From the NCBI RefSeq assembly GCF_954871325.1, contig NC_088775.1, forward strand, positions 91,964,334 through 92,028,333: a stretch of 64,000 bases of DNA, in the 5' to 3' direction. Positions 12,664 to 25,077 of this stretch are shown here, in pieces (position 1 is the stretch's first letter; every line of letters starts with the position of its first letter). The notes under the pieces are model-generated. The model saw only the letters and a program-made list of their open reading frames with translations, ran no database searches and was not told where the DNA came from. The position numbers and the translations under genes were made by a program. Origin of the DNA: Gordionus sp. m RMFG-2023. Taxonomy: Eukaryota > Nematomorpha > Gordioida > Chordodea > Parachordodidae.

Positions 12664-14037
12664 GATCGCAGTCGAACTCTTCCATACTTCCGGTATCCAG
12701 TCTATCTATTTCCATGTGCGCAAAAAACGGAAACGGAAATAGAATTTATAGATATTTTGAGCTTCACATATACAAATATATATTATATATATAATCGAGT
12801 CATGTAATTATATTTATAAGAACGTAATTTATTATTATTTATCTATCTGGGGGGGGGGGGTTAGGATTGATGATTGTTTGTTATATTTATTTTATTTATA
12901 TTTTTTTGTGGGAATATTTAATATTTTATTTTTTTTTAAAAAAAAATATGTATTATATATATTTACGACGACTATGCTTATAATATGCCAAACGTTGTTT
13001 TAGTATATCGTCGGTCTAGATGATGTAGTGCTCCACTTGCGTAAATGTTTAAAATGAGAAAAATCACTTAAGGTTTAAATATAAAATAATAGGAAAAAGT
13101 TATTGATCGATTTTTAACAATGACTTTGGGCAAAAAAATTATTATATTTTAATCTCGTTTTTATTTTTATAATATATTGGGAACAAATAAGTTATTATCC
13201 ACTTCTAACTCAAAAAATTTTGAAGTCGTTTCTTTCTTCTTCCTTTCTTTCTTTCTATCTTTCTTTCTTTCTTTAGCACTCCAATTCTAGACCGACGATA
13301 TTTATTTTTTTTTATATAATGGGCACCCCTATGCAAAAACGAAATTACACGTTTCGTAACAAATTCCTTAAATTCACGTTTACTATTCGTAGTAAGTTGT
13401 TATTCGATTCGTTTAAATGAATCGGACACGGTTAATTTAGGCTTCGTGCTCTTTTTTGATAGGCCCAACGAATGATTCAAATGGCGCCAAATTCGCGGGT
13501 TGAACCGAAAAGTTAATAAACATATGGTTTTACTCCTGTCAGTTTACTCAATGGAAAATCATAATATAACCTGTAAAATATATTTGTCAGCCACTTTTTT
13601 GCGATTAAAATTTTTGGATCAGGTTGATCTCTGGTATAATATATGGTTCGTACTAAAAAAAAATTAAGCGGCTGGGCTTTACTTGACTATTAAAGGTTGG
13701 CTAGAGTCAACTGGCGGAAATTGGTTTTTTTTTCGCCCCAGCCTGGCCTATAAAATAATTTTATATACAAATTTTCTTTGGCTTATAATATATTTTCTTA
13801 TAAATTCAAAAAAAAAATGAATTTGCCTTACCTATAAGCTTTAAAAAAAAATTGTTCAAGCCCCCCCCACTCAAGATACTGTTTTTTTTTTAAAAAAACA
13901 TATCTTTGTATCATAATAATTTTTATGAAAATGGTTAATGTAATCTAAAATTTAACTATGTACAATCATGGCTTCATTGATTGAGATATAATTTGAACCA
14001 CGAGTTTGACTGAAGAATCTTTGCGCATTATTTATCC
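12664..14037. other. FAF2 3' flank, no second gene seen
   Basis: AT-rich DNA with a poly-G run near 12849, a CTTT microsatellite near 13245-13275 and poly-C near 13861. An area at 13675-13755 bounded by GGCTGGGC and GCCCCAGCC could be another small palindromic element. No coding support. Confidence 0.5.
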
Positions 14038-14040
14038 TTA

Positions 14041-14267
14041 GGCTGCATTCGTTCCGTCAAAAAGTCTATCTCATTAAAAATGTTATATTTTAAAAAATTA
14101 TAAGTAACGTTATAAACGCTCTATAAAATTTGCCGGATCAAAAAGTCAAAATAATTTGACTTCAAAATTTGCCGGATCCTTTTTTTAAGACGGAAGGTAT
14201 CGGAACGAACTTGACTTTTGACGGAACGGATGTGAAAAACGGATCCGTCTCCGCTTTGAATACAGCC
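14041..14267. mobile_element. PIF/Harbinger-like MITE
   Basis: TIRs start GGCTGCATTC on the left and GGCTGTATTC from the right, with TTCCGTCAAAAAGTC further in on both arms. TTA flanks both ends (14038-14040 and 14268-14270), the usual three-base duplication of PIF/Harbinger. Length 227 bp, no ORF. Internal TTTGCCGGATC occurs twice. Confidence 0.65.
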
Positions 14268-14375
14268 TTAATCTTAATTTCGTTTCCGGCGTAAACGGGG
14301 AAATTCTTAAAATTTGCGAGCTTGTATGTATATATCATTTAAAGTTATCTAACTAATTAACCCATAAGCATTCTC

Positions 14376-14681
14376 CAATGACATACAATAATACCTAGAG
14401 TGACGGTGCATATAATAATGCATTTTATGCAAATCAGCTGGAGCCGCCATTTTGGTAACCCATATAGTTATTATTCTCATGTCAAAATCTACTATTAAAT
14501 TGAAGACTTGCTTCCTTATAAACTCGATGATCGGACAATTCTTTAATAAAATTTGTCGAACATACCAATAAATTGGCCTCTAGTTTACAATTTTTAAAAA
14601 TGATTCGAGTAACCAAAATGACGTCCCCAGCTGTTTTCATTGATGTAAACTTTTAATGAATGCTATTTTTATATGTCATTG
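14376..14681. mobile_element. hAT-type MITE (CAATGACATA family), copy 1
   Basis: The ends are CAATGACATA and TATGTCATTG. GCATTCTC is duplicated at 14368-14375 and 14682-14689, an exact 8-bp target duplication. Long arms contain CAGCTGGAGCCGCCATTTTG and its near complement. A second copy lies at 33378-33731. Confidence 0.7.
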
Positions 14682-14689
14682 GCATTCTC

Positions 14690-15706
14690 CCCCCAAAACA
14701 ATTGAAATATGTTATTAAAATTATATTTTTTTAAGATGACAAATTTTAAACCAAAATTATTTCTAAAAAAAAATACCAATACGGGCCAAAATTTTAAACT
14801 CTAAATGCTACTTCAAACAAAAAATTGTAGCATTTTATAATCTTCCAATCATACATAAAGCTAAGGAACGAAATGGCTTGTGGTTTAAATTCACTGTTAA
14901 ACCCGTTGAGTACAAATATAAAAATTGATATGGTTTGTTAGTAGAATTTTTGAGTTTTCTAACTTAAAAAGGGTAGAGTTTTTTTTTATTTATAAGTTGT
15001 TTGAAAAAAAGTTCACATTTAATCTCTGGGAACCCTGCTTAATAAAAATATTAAGATCACAATTTTAGTAGTATATTTCATAGTTTTTCGAAACTGTGTT
15101 AAAGATTATTCTAGTTCTGAATATAAAGTTTTTCGATTCTTAAAATTTAGCTCGGTTCCGGTTATCGTGGCCCCCTCTAACATGGGAAGATCAAGGGTCA
15201 CAAAATAATTTCGTCATTAAAATCTCATTGGTGATTACCATATTAGTAACATGTATATTCCAATATCCATTAATATATTCTTAGGCTTGGGTAGTCTAAA
15301 GAGTACTGCAGGTTACAAAATGAGACTACTATAAGCCAGCAATGAAGGATTTTAACACATAAACAATGTACATATAGATTAGTTCCTCTTTTCTTAGAAC
15401 CTCTTCATGAAATTTTCTGGATCTTAGAAATTCAAATAGCTTTTTTTAAACTAGCATATTTTGATTAAATAGAATATAAAGGTAAGGATTGCTGTTCTAA
15501 AGATACCTCATGAGAAAGTAACAGCTTTGTTGGTTAATTTATTTTTTATTAATAAGAAAAATTACCATAAGGCATAAAATTTTTTGAATATGAAATGCAA
15601 CAAATTAATGATAAATCAACAACAAAAATTGTATAACATTATGTTTTTTTTTAAAAAAAGCAATATTTTAAATTACATTTAACCAATTCTTAAGAGTTTA
15701 TAAAAT
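14690..15706. other. AT-rich intergenic DNA downstream of the EFCAB9-like gene
   Basis: This is the 3' flank of the minus-strand EFCAB9-like gene and of the FAF2 side. No ORF, RNA gene or clear repeat could be supported. Confidence 0.5.
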
Positions 15707-16498
15707 TCATTCCTTTTGCTCTATGGCCTCCAGAGCTATCATTTCTAACTCTTTCAACTCCAGTTCCTTTTTGATATTGCTTGTCGCCCCTGATTCACCC
15801 GTGCATGTCAATATGTCATATTTCCCAAATATTTCTTTTATCTTCGTCTCCGAGAAGTTGAAAAGATGTCCGAAATTGAGAAACTCTTCGCAGGATATGG
15901 TTCCGCTCCCGTCTTGATCCAATAATTTGAAGATCAGTTTGGAATGTCGGTGCACAAAAATCTTGTCCATGCCATCTTTAATGGCTACCAATATACATGT
16001 CAGTACGAAAAACGCGTCGAAATAGACCCTACCGCATAGCTTGGTATCGAACAAGTAAAATATGCGTTTGATTTGGCTATTGTTGAGGTTGGTCGCCTCG
16101 CGGAGAAATGTTTTAAACTGGATATCATCCCAAGCTACTTCGTCTTCGATAGCACTTTCACCGTCGACCTGGGTTTCACCGTGTTGCTGGTTCGTGACTT
16201 CTTGAGACCCTATGTCTGCTGAATTTCTTAGAAATGGTATTTTGCTCGTAACATGTTCCCGAAATATTTTCAACAGAGATTCGTAAGCCAAAACGATATT
16301 GTAGAATGGGTTGTTCATGTTTATCGCGTTAGTATCTTTACGCTTTCTGTGAGAGTAATCGTTACCGACATCTAACACCGTTTGATACACGTGTTTGACA
16401 ATTTTGTAAGACGCGTAATCAAATAAGCAGGTGTCCTGGTCCAAGTGAATATCGTTTAACGCTTTAAGCTTGATCACGAGAGTATTCGATGTATCCAT
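15707..16498 (-). CDS. EFCAB9-like EF-hand protein
   Basis: A single open frame of 263 residues runs from ATG at 16498 to TGA. One canonical EF-hand loop is visible at residues 194-205 (DQDGSGTISCEE), and weaker EF-like segments lie at ~145-165 (LFDTKLCGRVYFDAFF) and ~221-235. The stretch RVYFDAFFVLTCIL, then VHRHSKLIFKLLD, then NFSETKIKEIFGKYDI follows EFCAB9 order (human EIDFEKFYMLVCMLL, MYRHSRPVFDLLD, NIQKQELKDLFRDFDI). Known for the family: EFCAB9 is a calcium sensor partnered with CATSPERZ on the sperm CatSper channel. Here the N-terminus is longer than in mammals and carries an acidic, Gln-rich linker at ~93-122. The ATG lies 55 bp after the stop of the upstream membrane-protein gene. 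The alternative is another EFCAB or calaxin-type ciliary protein; the YRHS-like match favours EFCAB9. Confidence 0.8.
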   Translation of the reverse strand: MDTSNTLVIKLKALNDIHLDQDTCLFDYASYKIVKHVYQTVLDVGNDYSHRKRKDTNAINMNNPFYNIVLAYESLLKIFREHVTSKIPFLRNSADIGSQEVTNQQHGETQVDGESAIEDEVAWDDIQFKTFLREATNLNNSQIKRIFYLFDTKLCGRVYFDAFFVLTCILVAIKDGMDKIFVHRHSKLIFKLLDQDGSGTISCEEFLNFGHLFNFSETKIKEIFGKYDILTCTGESGATSNIKKELELKELEMIALEAIEQKE

Positions 16499-16553
16499 AA
16501 TGAAATTTTTAATTATTATAATTTAAAATAGAATGTAATAATAATGCTATTTT

Positions 16554-18103
16554 TTAGCTGATAAAATAGTTCAAATATTTTTCTGGTCTGTAATTGATGA
16601 GAGCTATTTCTAACGATATCCTCAATATGAATAGGCAAATATTCCCCGCGATGTCGAAATAACACAACGAGAGTACGATCTGCCTTCTGTGAAAGTTTTC
16701 GCTTTGCACCAAGTATATGTACCCGATTAATCCCCAAAATAATGATACCAAATGTAAAATCTACAAAATCACAAAAAAATTTATATATATATATATATCA
16801 ATTTTATTGAAGGAAGCAATACAATAAAAAAAAATTAAGCGCTTTTATTTTTTAGTAACTCCATCTAATTCCTTTTCTGTAGGGATTAGTTGGAAAAACC
16901 AGAATATTCTTTAGTGATTTTATTCTAAGGTATTACTAAGAATATAATGATGTCGCAAATATGTTTAGCATCTCTTGGTCAATAAAAAAATCAATCATAC
17001 AATTTACAAAAAATAGACAATTTAACGATAATCTAATATTATCAGTACAACATTTGTAAATTGTAAAGATTAATTACAATTCCATTTTTTTTATTCCCCC
17101 TCTTTTCGTGTTCCTACCAATATATTTAGTATTTTGTTGTTTATCTTTTTTTTTCCGGATGTTGGAGAAAGAAGAAAATATTTTCCTATAAAATTTTTTT
17201 AAAAAAAATATCTGGTCCCATTCTCACACTACTATGCCCCTAACCCTAAAGGGTGGGAGATACATTCTAATACTAGTGTGGTGTCAGCGCAAACTCGAAA
17301 AGGACCAATCAAGTATCAATGTTCATAAATATCCCTTTGGAGAACAACTTGATGGCATCTATGAATGGCTGCACCAGTCCTATAAGACTTTATTTAGTCC
17401 TTTTCGAGTTTGTGCTGACTGTTTTATATATCTGTCTAATAACACCCCCCCCCCCCTCCCACTTATTCCTCCAAAAATTTTTTTAAAAGTCAATCCTCTT
17501 TTATTGAGTGTTGCGTTCAGAAAGGAATTAGCCAAGATCTTATTCTACGAAATAGGTATCGCTTCAAAGTTGAAGCTCAACCTACTCTATAGGTTTTGTA
17601 TAAGCCCAATAAACTAATGTAGGGTGGCCAAAGTCTGTTATGACTTTTAAGCTTTAATTACATCATGTTTTAAAAATTAATTTAGTATATAGATTCTTCC
17701 ATTGATCCCCCCTATAAATTCCATTTATTACGAATCCAAAAATACCGACTTCTCAAATTTAAAACCCATCCCATTTGATCACGTTAGATGAGTAACAAAA
17801 TTTAATTTTAAAAAAAACTCTCTAAGAGATTTCTGATAGACTAGTTAGTTTTAACAAAAAAAATATGCTATATCAAATCCATATCAATTAAATAATATGT
17901 ATAACCAGCACAACTAGAGTATAATTTTGAGTTAATCTGGGTGCCAAGGTTTTTTTGATGCTTATTTGGACGAATTCAAAAGCGCACAAGAGACTCAGAG
18001 CAAAAAAGCTCAAGCAACTGAGGAGAGCGTAAAATGTTGATCGACGTACGGTGCATGCGCTGTTGATATTTCCGGAGATGCTACGCAAGAGATCAGAATC
18101 CAT
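16554..18103 (-). CDS. Small multi-pass membrane protein, TMEM138-like (tentative), at least two exons
   Basis: The first exon is 18103-17906: ATG, 66 codons, with a hydrophobic segment around FYALLSCLSFFALSLL and donor GTTATA. The last exon is 16760-16554: acceptor TTTTGTAG, phase 0, with hydrophobic segments LVSLFWGLIGYIYLV and LSLCYFDIAGNICLFIL, ending TAA. These two join in frame (~135 residues), but a middle exon is probably missing, since TMEM138 has ~160 residues and four membrane spans. Resemblance to TMEM138, a ciliary transition-zone-associated protein, rests on spacing of hydrophobic blocks and a few residues such as LVxLVI and F-x5-L-x2-L-x2-F, so it is weak. The intron holds a 23-bp-stem palindrome. 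It lies head-to-tail with the EFCAB9-like gene, 55 bp apart. Confidence 0.4.
17283..17419. repeat. Long hairpin inside the membrane-protein gene intron
   Basis: Arms 17283-17305 and 17397-17419 pair over 23 bp with one mismatch (GTCAGCGCAAACTCGAAAAG at the start of the left arm) around a 91-nt loop. It may be a foldback or MITE core. No target duplication was found. Confidence 0.65.
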
Positions 18104-20251
18104 TTAACGATGCTATATGCCATTTTCTATATCGAAAACCAAAAAAATTTTTTTGCTTGTTATTTTTTATTTATATTTGAGAGAAGAATTTTAAAAAAAC
18201 ATAGTTATTTTTAAAGGGGTAAAAAAAAATAAATAAATGATTTTATATAAAACATTTTTTTGTTAATTTCCTTATTTAAATCGCGAATTAAAAATAATTC
18301 TCCAAAATTTTATCGTGTTTCGCGTTTTCATAACAATCATTTAAGTTTATATATTATATATAATTTGTTTAAGATTATTTTATATGTTTTGAAAGGAATT
18401 TAATTATTTGGAAAGGAAAAAGTCCATATATAATGTGAATGATGGGGCTACTATTATGGTCTAAACATATAAACATAATCGCTTTCTCTTTGTTAGATAA
18501 TCAAAATAACGTGAATTATTCTCTGATTTTATCCTCGGAAGAAAATTTTATATAAAATATGCCCCACCGTATTCTTGGAAACCTCAATAAACCATTCAAC
18601 AGATGATATGGCTTCTCCTAATTATCACGGACTAAGTATGAATCTCTCACCTGGGATTATATCCGCGCGTTACCGCTTCCTCCAGAAATGTCAATAGTGA
18701 GTGACATTTCTCCTTGTAGAAACAAAAAAAGCCATAAACAAATACGAAAACAATAATTGTAAACAAATTGTCCATAGCATATCACTCAGGAATACCCAAT
18801 CTAAAATATTGTAGGCCAACTAATTTCCCTTTGAGTAAGGAAATAAAATAGAAATAGAAATTTTTAAATAATTACTGCCGCTTCCTTGGGAACTAAATTC
18901 TGTTCCTGTACTTCCTTAGGAACTCAGTTCTGTTCTTAATTGAGCGCTCCCTCCCCCCCCCCTAAATGGAGATTCTTTTTATTATACATTAATATATATA
19001 ACAAAGGTAAGACGTCGGGTTTAGTCTAAATAACCCCAACCGGATGCTTGAACCAAATCTAAAACTCAGTATTCAATCTGTAATTTCTAAGTCTACCTTT
19101 CGGCTGGTCTTAAAGATCTTTTCTTTTAACTTAAACTATAAATACGGAATTTAATAATCATAGCCCTAGATTATATTAATCTATAAGTTCGCTTAGTCTT
19201 CCAAAAAAACAAATGTTTTTTTTTAAAAGCAAAAATACTACTAAGCAATCAATTATGGAAAGTTAAATTTTTTTTTAAATATCATAATGAGAAATGACCT
19301 TAAATATTAATCTACAATAATTTGTTTAGTTTTTTATCGATAAAATTTTATTAAAATAATTTATAAGCATTTTTATTTCTGTTTTTACCTTTTTTTTTAA
19401 TTATCATTATTACTTATTTACCATTGGCACCTCGAAATATATTGGACATCGATTTTTCAATCTATACCTATTCCTAGAGGACTTTTAATCTCCATTTTTA
19501 TTTCCTGTGTGCTATTATCATTGATACTTGAAGAAACAAAGAAATCTTTTTTTTAAACTTTATAAAAAATTTATTATAAAAATAAAAGAAATAAAAAAAT
19601 TATTTTTATAATAATTTGGTTTATTTTTTAAAATTAAAAATCTATTTTTCACACTTACAAAAAGGTATTTTAAATAGATATATATTTTAAAAAAATAATA
19701 ATATATAGAAGAATACAATTTACGTGAGAAAAATAGCTTTTATAAATCTTTTTATATATTTTATTAGATAGAATATTTAATTTTATCAAAAAATATATCG
19801 AAATAATTTAAAATTTTTTTCTAATAATATATTTAAAACGCACCTGATGGAAAAAAGGGAGAAAATAAAGAAGGGTTAGAGATCCCTTACAAATATTAAA
19901 AACACTTAAAAGTTAAGAAATTGAAATTTATCGAATCAAATAATAATATAAATTGGACCACTTGACCCCAGTATATATTTTTTTTAAAGAAAAAAAAATA
20001 TATATAATTTAATATAATAAATATAAGCATCATCTTTCTCTTATATTATATATATATCTAAATCAAGCCAATTTCTGTAAGATTTAGATTTTTAAAAAAA
20101 AACGGCTTACTTGAATGATATATTTTTTGTTAAATACATACCTATTTAGTATATTAAGCTCAGGTTTTGTTTGACTGATTTCTAATATAATTAATCAAGT
20201 ACCAGTAAATGAATGAGGGTGTTGTACGGGCCGTCATAAATTAAATTATTT
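18104..20251. other. AT-rich intergenic DNA
   Basis: The upstream flank of the membrane-protein gene. It contains a small palindrome AGAAATGTCA...TGACATTTCT near 18684-18711, two related segments around CTTCCTTGGGAACT (~18890-18935), and a poly-C run at ~18951. No gene could be supported. Confidence 0.5.
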
Positions 20252-20259
20252 AAGATACC

Positions 20260-20383
20260 CAGAGTTGAGCATAAAAAAAATGGAATCTTAGATACAGATA
20301 CTAGTATCTTATTAAAAATGTCAGAAAGATACAAAAGGATCTTGTATCTTAGATCCAAGTATTCGCGGTACTGCTCAACTCTG
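20260..20383. mobile_element. hAT-type MITE, 124 bp
   Basis: TIRs CAGAGTTGAGCA and TGCTCAACTCTG are perfect inverted complements at the ends. Flanks AAGATACC (20252-20259) and AAAATACC (20384-20391) are a 7/8 target duplication, the hAT size. The interior repeats GATAC/GTATC motifs. Confidence 0.75.
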
Positions 20384-20976
20384 AAAATACCTATGTAGGG
20401 GATAGATCTTTTAAACAAAAAAAATGATTAATTCGCTCTTACAAAGATTTTTCCCGGATCTAACCTACAATAAAATGGGTGCGATATCGCATATAATGTT
20501 TAATAAATTTTAGTTTTCAAAATTGTTGTGTCAGAGTCATAAAATTAGATTTTATTATATATATTATATAGTATTATGTGTGTATAAAATTTATCATAAT
20601 TTTTATAGTCAATAAATAAGGCAATTAATTTATAAATATAAATAATTGTAAAAAAAGAATCTAAAAATTAATTTATTAAATCATTTTAGTAGACGTTCGA
20701 ACGAAATGTTAATGTCAACGCGAAATATAAATAATAAATTGTTTTATCTACACTACATTATAGATATATATAATAAAAGGTTGTCATAATATATATATAA
20801 TCCTGTTTTTTTTAAAAATAGATTATCAGTTAAAATTATTTTGGGCATAGATTACCCATTAAAAGGCGATGAATAGGATAAAAGTTTTACCTAACTTCCC
20901 CTATTGAGGAACAATTCTTTCTAACTCCCCCTATTGAGGAATAATAATTCTTTTTCTTTAAAAAAAAAAAATTCAC

Positions 20977-23900
20977 TCAATAATAATATGAATGATAATC
21001 ATAATTTGGATATATCATCCCGATGATAGAATTGTTGCTATTATAACCGTAATGGGCGGCCATATTTTGTGAATTTTGATGATGATGATGAGCAGACGAT
21101 AAATCGTAACTTCCGGCGGTATTATGTTGCATAATTTGGGCGCCATTTTGATGATGGTTAAAATTCATGTCGTGCGGAATGATACGAGGTCTTGGATAGT
21201 GATACGTGTTGGGGGCTGAGCTCCCATTTATAGGAAAATAACGCTGGTCATCCACCGAATGGTAATCCTCGACAGTTTTAACCGGTTCGAGTTCGGAGGG
21301 GGCGACATGTAAGGCGGACGTATATGTAGGGATGTGATCGTTAGCGGGAGATAATATGTCACCATTGTCTCCGCGGCGTAAATATTGCCCGTTGACGAGA
21401 TCATCTACGCTTTTTTGTTTTGTCTCGTTTTGGAGATCATTATTATTAGCGTCACTTGTAGGGCTCGGTTTTCGCTTCTCTATCACATTGTTGCTACTGT
21501 TATCCGAGGAATAGAATATGGACGTGTCATTGTAATAGGAAGACGGGTCACGAGTTTTATGATTGGCATCCTCGCCCCTCCTCGCTTCGGGACCCATCGC
21601 GACTTGATCGGAAAAAGGATTGATTTCGTAATCACCGTTTGAAGCGCCAGTATCCATTGTTTCTTTCGTAGATCTTTTGCATTTGTATCTGTGATTCTTA
21701 TAATTAAAAAGTGATATATAGTAAAATTTTGTATGGTTGGCCACCATTGGTGGAATTTTTTTTTTTATGCTACTGCCACTAACAAAGATTCTAATACTAA
21801 TTATTCATTTATTAAAAAAAAAACAATGGGCAGCTTTAATCATTGTCATTGACTATTTTAGACGCCACTCAAATATATTTCGTTTAAATATTTAGCCTAA
21901 ATGTTTATCAATGACGCACTTAAATACAAATACACTTTGGAATCAACTTAGGTGTTAAAACGTCATTGGCTATCACTCCCAGAGTTGATTTACTTTTCGA
22001 AACAAATATTGCTAACTACAGTTTTTGATAAGAGTATAATCTAAAATATGTTAACTAAGAGTATAGATTTTATTTTAACTTTTTTTTTAGTGGATCAAAA
22101 AAAATATGATAAATTTTTATTTCTTCATATACAATATTATGACTTTAGGCCAGGGAAAGCGTATTTATTGGGGCTTGTTGAACAAAATTTTCACTTATAC
22201 TAAAAAAAATGATTATATATTCTTTAGATTTTTTTATAAGTCACCTTTATATAGTATAGTTTTAGGTATCTAACCATATATTATCTATAAAAAACCAGGA
22301 GCTATAGCCAATTTTGTAAAAATTGGTTAGAACTAACCCCAGTCTCTCCTATTAAACATATCCAAAATCTTCGATTGAAAATTTTTTTTATAATTCCTTA
22401 TCAAATTATTTTTCTACTTTCCCATTTCTTATTATGATTTGCAAAAAAAAATATATAAAATAATGTTACTTAGGTATATTTTTTTTATCGATAAAAATTT
22501 CTCAACTCTATAAAAAAAAATTAATAAATTTTCTTAAATTCGAGAAGATGATTTAAGACCACTATTTTATTTTTAACAATAAAAATATAGTTAAAATAGC
22601 TTAAAATTCATTATATTTTCAATAGATTTTATTAAATCTAACCTGAAACCAAATTTTGACCTGCCTAGGGCTTAGGTCTATAAGAGCAGCCAGCTGTTCC
22701 CTCTCCGTTGCCGTCAAATATTTTTGCATTTTGAACCGTTTCTCCATCTCGAACACCTGGGCTTGACTGAACAATATACGTCTCTTGCGCTTATGTATCA
22801 AGGAAGAATAATGATTGGATAGAAGCATTTTGTCGTGAGAATAATTTTGTAGGGACGCTATGTTATTATTATCATTATCATCGTTGCGCTCTTTGTGGAT
22901 GGAATCCTGACTAAGGGTAGCAGGAGAAATCAAATGCAGGGGAGGCATTGAAGGAATTAGGCTCTTGTGATGGTTAGAGCTTCCGCGGAAGAAGGAAGGT
23001 TGCGAGGGTCCATTATAACATCTAGAAGTTGGATTGGGGAATGGATTGATAGGTGGGACTGGTTTAAATGTGTTAAAATAAGAAGTAATAATTAATTAAA
23101 TATATAAATATATTTACATGTTATTATTATTATAGATATATATATATATATATATACATGTAGCTTGCCATTCCTCTAGGGTTGGAGAAATAGTGTGTCG
23201 AGATCCATCTAAGCACGGGCCGTTATTAGGTTTGAATGAAAAGCCATCATTGCCGTAATGCTCCCTGTCGTCAGCAACCGGGTCCGATCTTGTGATTTGT
23301 TGATCCCCGATTGATCTTTCACCGGGGGTCAGAGTTTGGTGGTAACCTTTAGGGTTATCTGGCAACATTTCTGGATCATTATTTTCCTTGTTTCTTCGGT
23401 TGGAAAAGGCCACTAGATATTTGTCCACCACTTCCTTGGCGTACGATTTCAGGTTGTTATTTCCCAGGGAATCGACCGGGTTATTCGGGCAATAGAATTC
23501 GTTCGGGGCCGGTTCGTATCTCGAATTTAAGGGTAGCCGAACCGTTTTATAGCGGTAAAAATCGTTGGGGATTCCCCAGGGGTTCCCATAGCCCGGGGCA
23601 ATGTGGTGCCCAGTATTATTGTGATCAATATTATTGATACTATCATTGACAACGCAATAGTTGTAGTGTTCATCGTCATTGTTCAATTCTAGGTCTCCTT
23701 TTTCCGATTTGGGTTTCGATTCAGTAGCCCGCGTTGGATCCTCCGCGTCGGTATGGTAGTAAGCGGAGATCGTCCCGTCAGTGATAATACGCTCATTATT
23801 ACTCCTCCCGATTATTGGTTCGATTTTTTTCCCCAATCTTTCCTCACCCCCTTTAAGCGAAGAGACGTCATCATCATCGTCATTATTATTCTCGTCATTC

Positions 23901-24007
23901 ACTTTTTTGTAATGTAATTGGCGACGTGAAGAACCATCATTGAACTGGTAAGCCCCCTTATTATCGAAATTTTTGATATTAGAAGTGCACTTGGTAGAAT
24001 ATAACAT
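20977..24007 (-). CDS. NK2-class homeobox transcription factor, three exons
   Basis: Exons are 24007-23158, 23058-22643 and 21696-20977 (TGA); phases 1 and 0 agree, giving about 661 residues. The homeodomain spans residues ~373-432. It begins near [20 protein letters not shown] and continues QVKIWFQ at the end of exon 2, then NHRYKCKRS opening exon 3, so the intron splits Q50 from N51. Tyr54 (HRYK) is the NK2-class hallmark that changes target preference to CAAG-type sites. LFSQAQVFE and NHRYK resemble Nkx2.1/2.4 or vnd more than tinman, but sub-family is open. The long N-terminal exon is Asn/Asp-rich with no recognisable TN (FSVxDIL-type) motif; exon 3 is His/Asn/Tyr-rich with no clear NK2-specific domain. 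Known role: a nuclear DNA-binding regulator of tissue patterning. The exon 1 donor GTATATAT lies at the edge of a (TA)n run. Confidence 0.92.
23131..23157. repeat. (TA)n run at the exon 1 donor of the NK2 gene
   Basis: The minus-strand 5' splice site GTATATAT is itself the start of an (AT)n microsatellite occupying part of the 99-bp first intron. Length change here would sit directly against the donor. Confidence 0.7.
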
Positions 24008-25069
24008 ATTTCTCTTTTATATATATATATATTTAATGTATACACTCAAGAGGAAAGCTGTATTTTTTTTAATTTTTTATAAGAAGTTTTAATTTTCGTT
24101 CTTGAATTTTTTTTTTATCGATATCTATTAGGTTGCTTAATTGATAAGTATTCTTCTCTTATATTATAATATACACAATGCATATCTAATTTAATATCAT
24201 TTTAAAAATTATTGATTGAATATTTTTATCCAAAAAAAAATTAAATAGTTGTATTTCTTTTATAATAATAAAAATAAAAAAAGATAGCTTTTAAATTATA
24301 TATAATTTAGAAGTGATTTTATATTGATTATAGACAAAATTTTTTTAAAAATTGTGTTTTTAATCATGGTATATAAAAAACAATGTATGGATAGGGAAAA
24401 AAGGGCCAAAATGTCTGCGATATATATATTTCAAGTCGAATAAATAAAATGTCGAACTAATGTGACCAATGAGGGTTTAATTATTAAAGATATAAATGGT
24501 AAGAAAAAAAAAAGTTTATTAATAATAATAATTTTATTAATCATTATTAATATAATAGCTAAACTATTCTAATCTTTTATAATATTTATGTTAAGCGCTT
24601 AAACCAACCTTATTTGTTATTAATTAAAAAGATTTTAATATTTATAATCTACTATTAAGTTAATTGTGTTTACATCATTTTCTATTTTTATATTGTAGTA
24701 ATAACATTTATATTAAACCCCCAAAACGCAATACAATACCTTATTCCAAATTCAATGCCTTTTTTGTTTTCGTTTTTAATTAACCACTAAAAATTAATAA
24801 TATTATTTTTTTTTTAAATATAATTATGGCAAATTTATTATAAGCTTTTAAATTTAGAAAGATTAAGTGTTTAATATATAATAAACTGTTTTTAACCACC
24901 CAAATTTATATATCAAATTTTAAAATTTTTTAATTTTGAGAAGTTGTTTTTTCGTTTAATCTCACTCCCGAAATGGTTATACAATATATACCTACCACAC
25001 ACTAGTTCAAGCTTTGTGACTAGTGGTTGTTAAAAAATCCGTTACAGATTAAGATTATAACCAAGATAA
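24008..25069. other. NK2 5' flank
   Basis: AT-rich DNA upstream of the NK2 start codon. It probably contains the promoter and 5' UTR, but no TATA-type element can be singled out in such composition. No other gene is seen. Confidence 0.4.
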
Positions 25070-25077
25070 CATTATGT

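Noticed and set aside
17463-17544. Possible middle exon of the membrane-protein gene (reads NKILANSFLNATLNKRGLTF)
   Set aside because: 82 nt breaks the phase between the two supported exons, and the donor is followed by a poly-G/C run.
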